From J054 sp965223095 (GTDB lineage: Bacteria; Pseudomonadota; Gammaproteobacteria; Steroidobacterales; GCA-2729495), in assembly GCA_965223095.1 (NCBI GenBank), contig OZ244979.1, forward strand, positions 1,984,001-2,048,000: 64,000 nucleotides of DNA. The letters are read 5' to 3'. How positions within the stretch are numbered: position 1 is the stretch's first letter; each line of letters begins with the position of its first letter. The position numbers were made by a program, and so were the translations under genes. This document shows positions 61,896-64,000 of this stretch, piece by piece. The notes under the pieces were generated by a model. That model made no database searches and was not told the DNA's origin. It was given only the letters and a program-made list of their open reading frames with translations.

Positions 61896-63116
61896 TTACC
61901 AGGGATAAAATGCTGCGGCGAAGCCCGCCGGGAATTTATCCTGGCCTTGCGGCAGCTCTAAAAAACCATTGGTACCGGCTAAGGATACGAAATCGCCGGA
62001 GGTGTTTGTTTGGCGTGGTATCGCCAAGCCCTGGTCTTGTGCATTATCTGCTAAGACCACGGGTAAGAAATACGTTAGATCAGGTGCAAACTCGATTTCC
62101 TGCGACAAAATCTTGGTCATTGGCCGCGTGTTTTCTAGGCCTAGGGACGCCAAAATAGCCGGTACGGCATAGCGCAGCATGCAGACGAGGCTAGAGACGG
62201 GGTTGCCGGGCAGTGCAAATACAGGCTTATTGTCTGTGCTCACCCCGAACCACATCGGTAAGCCTGGGCGCTGCAGAATTTTGTGGAAAACCAGTTCTAT
62301 ATGCAGTTCGTTCATGACCTGCGGGATGTAATCGTACTTCCCCATCGATACGCCGCCGCTGAGAATGAGGATGTCGTGTTCGTCATGTAGCCGACTAATT
62401 TGCTTGCGCAACTGCTCACGGTCATCGGGTAATCCCGCGCGGGTGACCTGCGTGCGGCCACGCGACTGTAAAGCAGCGGCAATGGCCAAGCCGTTGGACG
62501 ACCGAATCTGAAATGGCGCTAAATCCTCGCCCACATCCACCAACTCATCACCGGTTGAAATCGCGGCAATGCGAGGCCATTGGGCCACCGATACGGTAGC
62601 CTTCCCGCCAATGCTTAGTACGGCCATTTCGGGTGGCCCAATCCGAATACCTGGCTTGAGTACGACCTGATTTTCTCGATAGTCGGACGCTTGCAAATGC
62701 ACAAACTGCCCGCTATCGGGTTGGTAGTTATCCGCCAAGCTGCACAAATCGCCATCGCGCTGAATGCGTTCGACTGGAATGACAGTATCCGCATCAACTG
62801 GCAACACAGCTCCTGTCATGATTTCCACGCAGTTTCCTGCATCGCCCAAGGCGAGGGCCGGTGCACCGGCTCCCTGGGTACCGATTCGCCGGTAGCTTTT
62901 GTGTCCGTCCACAAAATCGGCATAGCGAATGGCGATGCCATCCATGGTGACTCGATTAAAGGGCGGTTGATCGCGCTCTGCACGTATAGTCTCGCGCAAG
63001 ATGCCGCCGCTTGCATCGGCAACGGGCACCGAGACTGCTGGATAGCTGGGCATGCGTGCCTGAATGAGCGCCTGGGCTTCATCCACCGTGATGCGAAGGT
63101 GGGTGGTCATCGACAT
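61896..63116 (-). CDS. moeA: Molybdopterin molybdenumtransferase MoeA (second copy)
   Basis: A 406-residue MoeA: PFNRVTMDGIAI, IMTGAVLPVDADTVIPVE, the MogA-like SGGVSMGKYDY and GNPVSSLVC. It differs strongly from the first MoeA at 3218-4462, so the two are old paralogues, or one acquired by transfer. Bacteria with two MoeA often use one for tungsten or for a special enzyme, but that cannot be assigned here. It is divergent from a Rieske oxygenase gene. Confidence 0.92.
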   Translation of the reverse strand: MSMTTHLRITVDEAQALIQARMPSYPAVSVPVADASGGILRETIRAERDQPPFNRVTMDGIAIRYADFVDGHKSYRRIGTQGAGAPALALGDAGNCVEIMTGAVLPVDADTVIPVERIQRDGDLCSLADNYQPDSGQFVHLQASDYRENQVVLKPGIRIGPPEMAVLSIGGKATVSVAQWPRIAAISTGDELVDVGEDLAPFQIRSSNGLAIAAALQSRGRTQVTRAGLPDDREQLRKQISRLHDEHDILILSGGVSMGKYDYIPQVMNELHIELVFHKILQRPGLPMWFGVSTDNKPVFALPGNPVSSLVCMLRYAVPAILASLGLENTRPMTKILSQEIEFAPDLTYFLPVVLADNAQDQGLAIPRQTNTSGDFVSLAGTNGFLELPQGQDKFPAGFAAAFYPW

Positions 63117-63640
63117 AGTCTAGCGATAAATGCGGCGGCGGGCGGAATTGTTCGACCAACAGTACGCAAGTGGCGAATCTTCGGTAAGTTTAAGTGGACG
63201 GCAGGCTTGGATTTCTTCGGGCTGCGAACTGGGGTGCCAGCCATTTTCCCACTCGTTCCGGCGGTGGGCGCAGGGAGAGAGTTTTCGCTGACTTAGCTTG
63301 TTCATTTTCCTGCTCTTAAGACCAATAAGGATTGCTGGTCAGGGATGACTGCCTGTAAGGTTTAGCTGCCGGCTGCATTGATTCGTGGCGAGCTGGTTTA
63401 GCAGTATCCCGCTGGATCGCTCGCTGTTTGTATGGCTCGGGATCTTGGCAGTTTTCGCCAGAGGCCTGACATTCAGGGATCGCTGCTGCACCCCGCTGTT
63501 TAGGCGCCGCAGTAGTTTGTCACTAGAAGAGTAAAATTCCTGTCGAACAGGATAACGATATTTGCCCACGGCACCGTTGATTAGCGCGCGCAGGGTTGCC
63601 GGCGAATGAAACGTCCTTTAAGTAAGTTTTGAGGTTCTCA
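63117..63640. other. Intergenic region between MoeA and the Rieske gene
   Basis: About 520 bases with no convincing frame; short frames on both strands are low-complexity or unmatched. It must hold promoters for both divergent genes. A palindrome lies at 63538-63552. Confidence 0.45.
63538..63552 (+). promoter_or_regulatory. Palindrome upstream of the Rieske gene
   Basis: TCCTGT-CGA-ACAGGA is a perfect inverted repeat about 90 bases before the ATG at 63641. It may be an operator; no regulator is adjacent. Confidence 0.35.
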
Positions 63641-64000
63641 ATGTTTACGAATTTCTGGTACCCCGCCGAAGAAAGTGAAAATATCTCGCGCGAGCCCATG
63701 AAAGTGCAAATGCTGGGTTTGTGGTTCGTCCTCTGGCGCGATGAAAATGGTATTGCGCATTGTATTTCGAATACCTGTACTCATCGCGGCGGATCTATGG
63801 GTGACGGCAAGGTGGTCGGTAATTGTGTGCAGTGTCCCTATCATGGTTGGCTATTCAATGGTCGCGGTGAGTGCGAGCGTATTCCGTCATTGGGGCCGTT
63901 AACCAAGATTCCGGAACGTTCGAGGATCGATGCTTATCCCGTGGAAGAGCGTTATGGCCTGGTTTTCGTGTTTCTGGGGGATCTGCCGACGAATGAACGG
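63641..64000 (+). CDS. Rieske oxygenase, N-terminal part (cut by window edge)
   Basis: ATG 63641 has a GAGG ribosome site and opens 120 codons that run off the right edge. The Rieske ligands are C46-x-H48 (TCTHRGG) and C65-x2-H68 (CPYHGW). The short N-terminus (FTNFWYPAEESENI) and FVLWRDENGIAH are as in ring-hydroxylating oxygenase alpha-subunits. The catalytic domain is outside the window. It is a third Rieske protein in the window and differs from both others. Confidence 0.88.
   Translation, partial: MFTNFWYPAEESENISREPMKVQMLGLWFVLWRDENGIAHCISNTCTHRGGSMGDGKVVGNCVQCPYHGWLFNGRGECERIPSLGPLTKIPERSRIDAYPVEERYGLVFVFLGDLPTNER

Overview
The window looks like chromosomal DNA of an aerobic, heterotrophic gammaproteobacterium, by eye in the mid-50s % GC. 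The evidence is gene content: a minor-pilin operon of the Pseudomonas type (fimT-pilV-pilW-pilX-pilY1-pilE), a high-potential iron-sulfur protein, SirB2, CreD, PPK2, a TonB-dependent receptor, several MFS carriers and three Rieske oxygenases. No species can be named. No phage, plasmid, CRISPR array or complete insertion sequence was seen. Both window edges cut a gene: a PadR regulator on the left and a Rieske oxygenase on the right.

Layout. 1-6.3 kb: PadR regulator, TPR protein, HiPIP, SirB2, a first MoeA, and a TorD-type molybdoenzyme chaperone followed by a lipoprotein cytochrome c, but no molybdoenzyme. 6.7-16.2 kb: MFS carrier plus TonB receptor; a leftward TauD dioxygenase-MFS-aldo/keto reductase set; an unknown membrane protein and a GntR/UTRA regulator. 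16.4-24 kb: a leftward Opp/Dpp-type ABC transporter without binding protein, divergent from a 4-hydroxybutyryl-CoA dehydratase-like flavoprotein, then a NreB-like MFS pump with a histidine-rich tail. 24.5-32.1 kb: a tight five-gene operon of Rieske oxygenase, polyprenol/phytol kinase-like membrane protein, RND adaptor, RND pump and second Rieske oxygenase. I consider this the best candidate for an undescribed pathway.

32.2-53 kb: CreD, PPK2, the minor-pilin operon, a DUF1223 protein, an exported trypsin-like protease overlapping an FHA membrane protein, an exported methyltransferase-like protein, a lipoprotein that joins a CxxCH haem site to a PNPOx-like flavin barrel, an acyltransferase, an alpha/beta hydrolase, and an LLM oxidoreductase with an exported VOC protein. 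52.8-55.7 kb: two tRNA-Arg genes with a short tandem repeat at the 3' end of one, then a zinc-ribbon protein, glyoxalase II, MoaB and a PuuR-like regulator.

55.8-60.1 kb: a beta-alanine pathway (BauA-type transaminase, malonate-semialdehyde dehydrogenase, alanine dehydrogenase) in which Ald would recycle alanine to pyruvate. A diverged 266-bp-period tandem duplication has left a broken copy of the ald start just before ald. 60.1-61.1 kb: a toxin-antitoxin-like pair (nucleotidyltransferase plus CopG/BrnA-like protein) with an operator-like palindrome, bracketed by 18-bp inverted repeats. 61.1-64 kb: a DUF6498 membrane protein, a second MoeA and the start of a third Rieske oxygenase. Many genes start at GTG/TTG or overlap their neighbours by four bases, so several 5' ends are best estimates.
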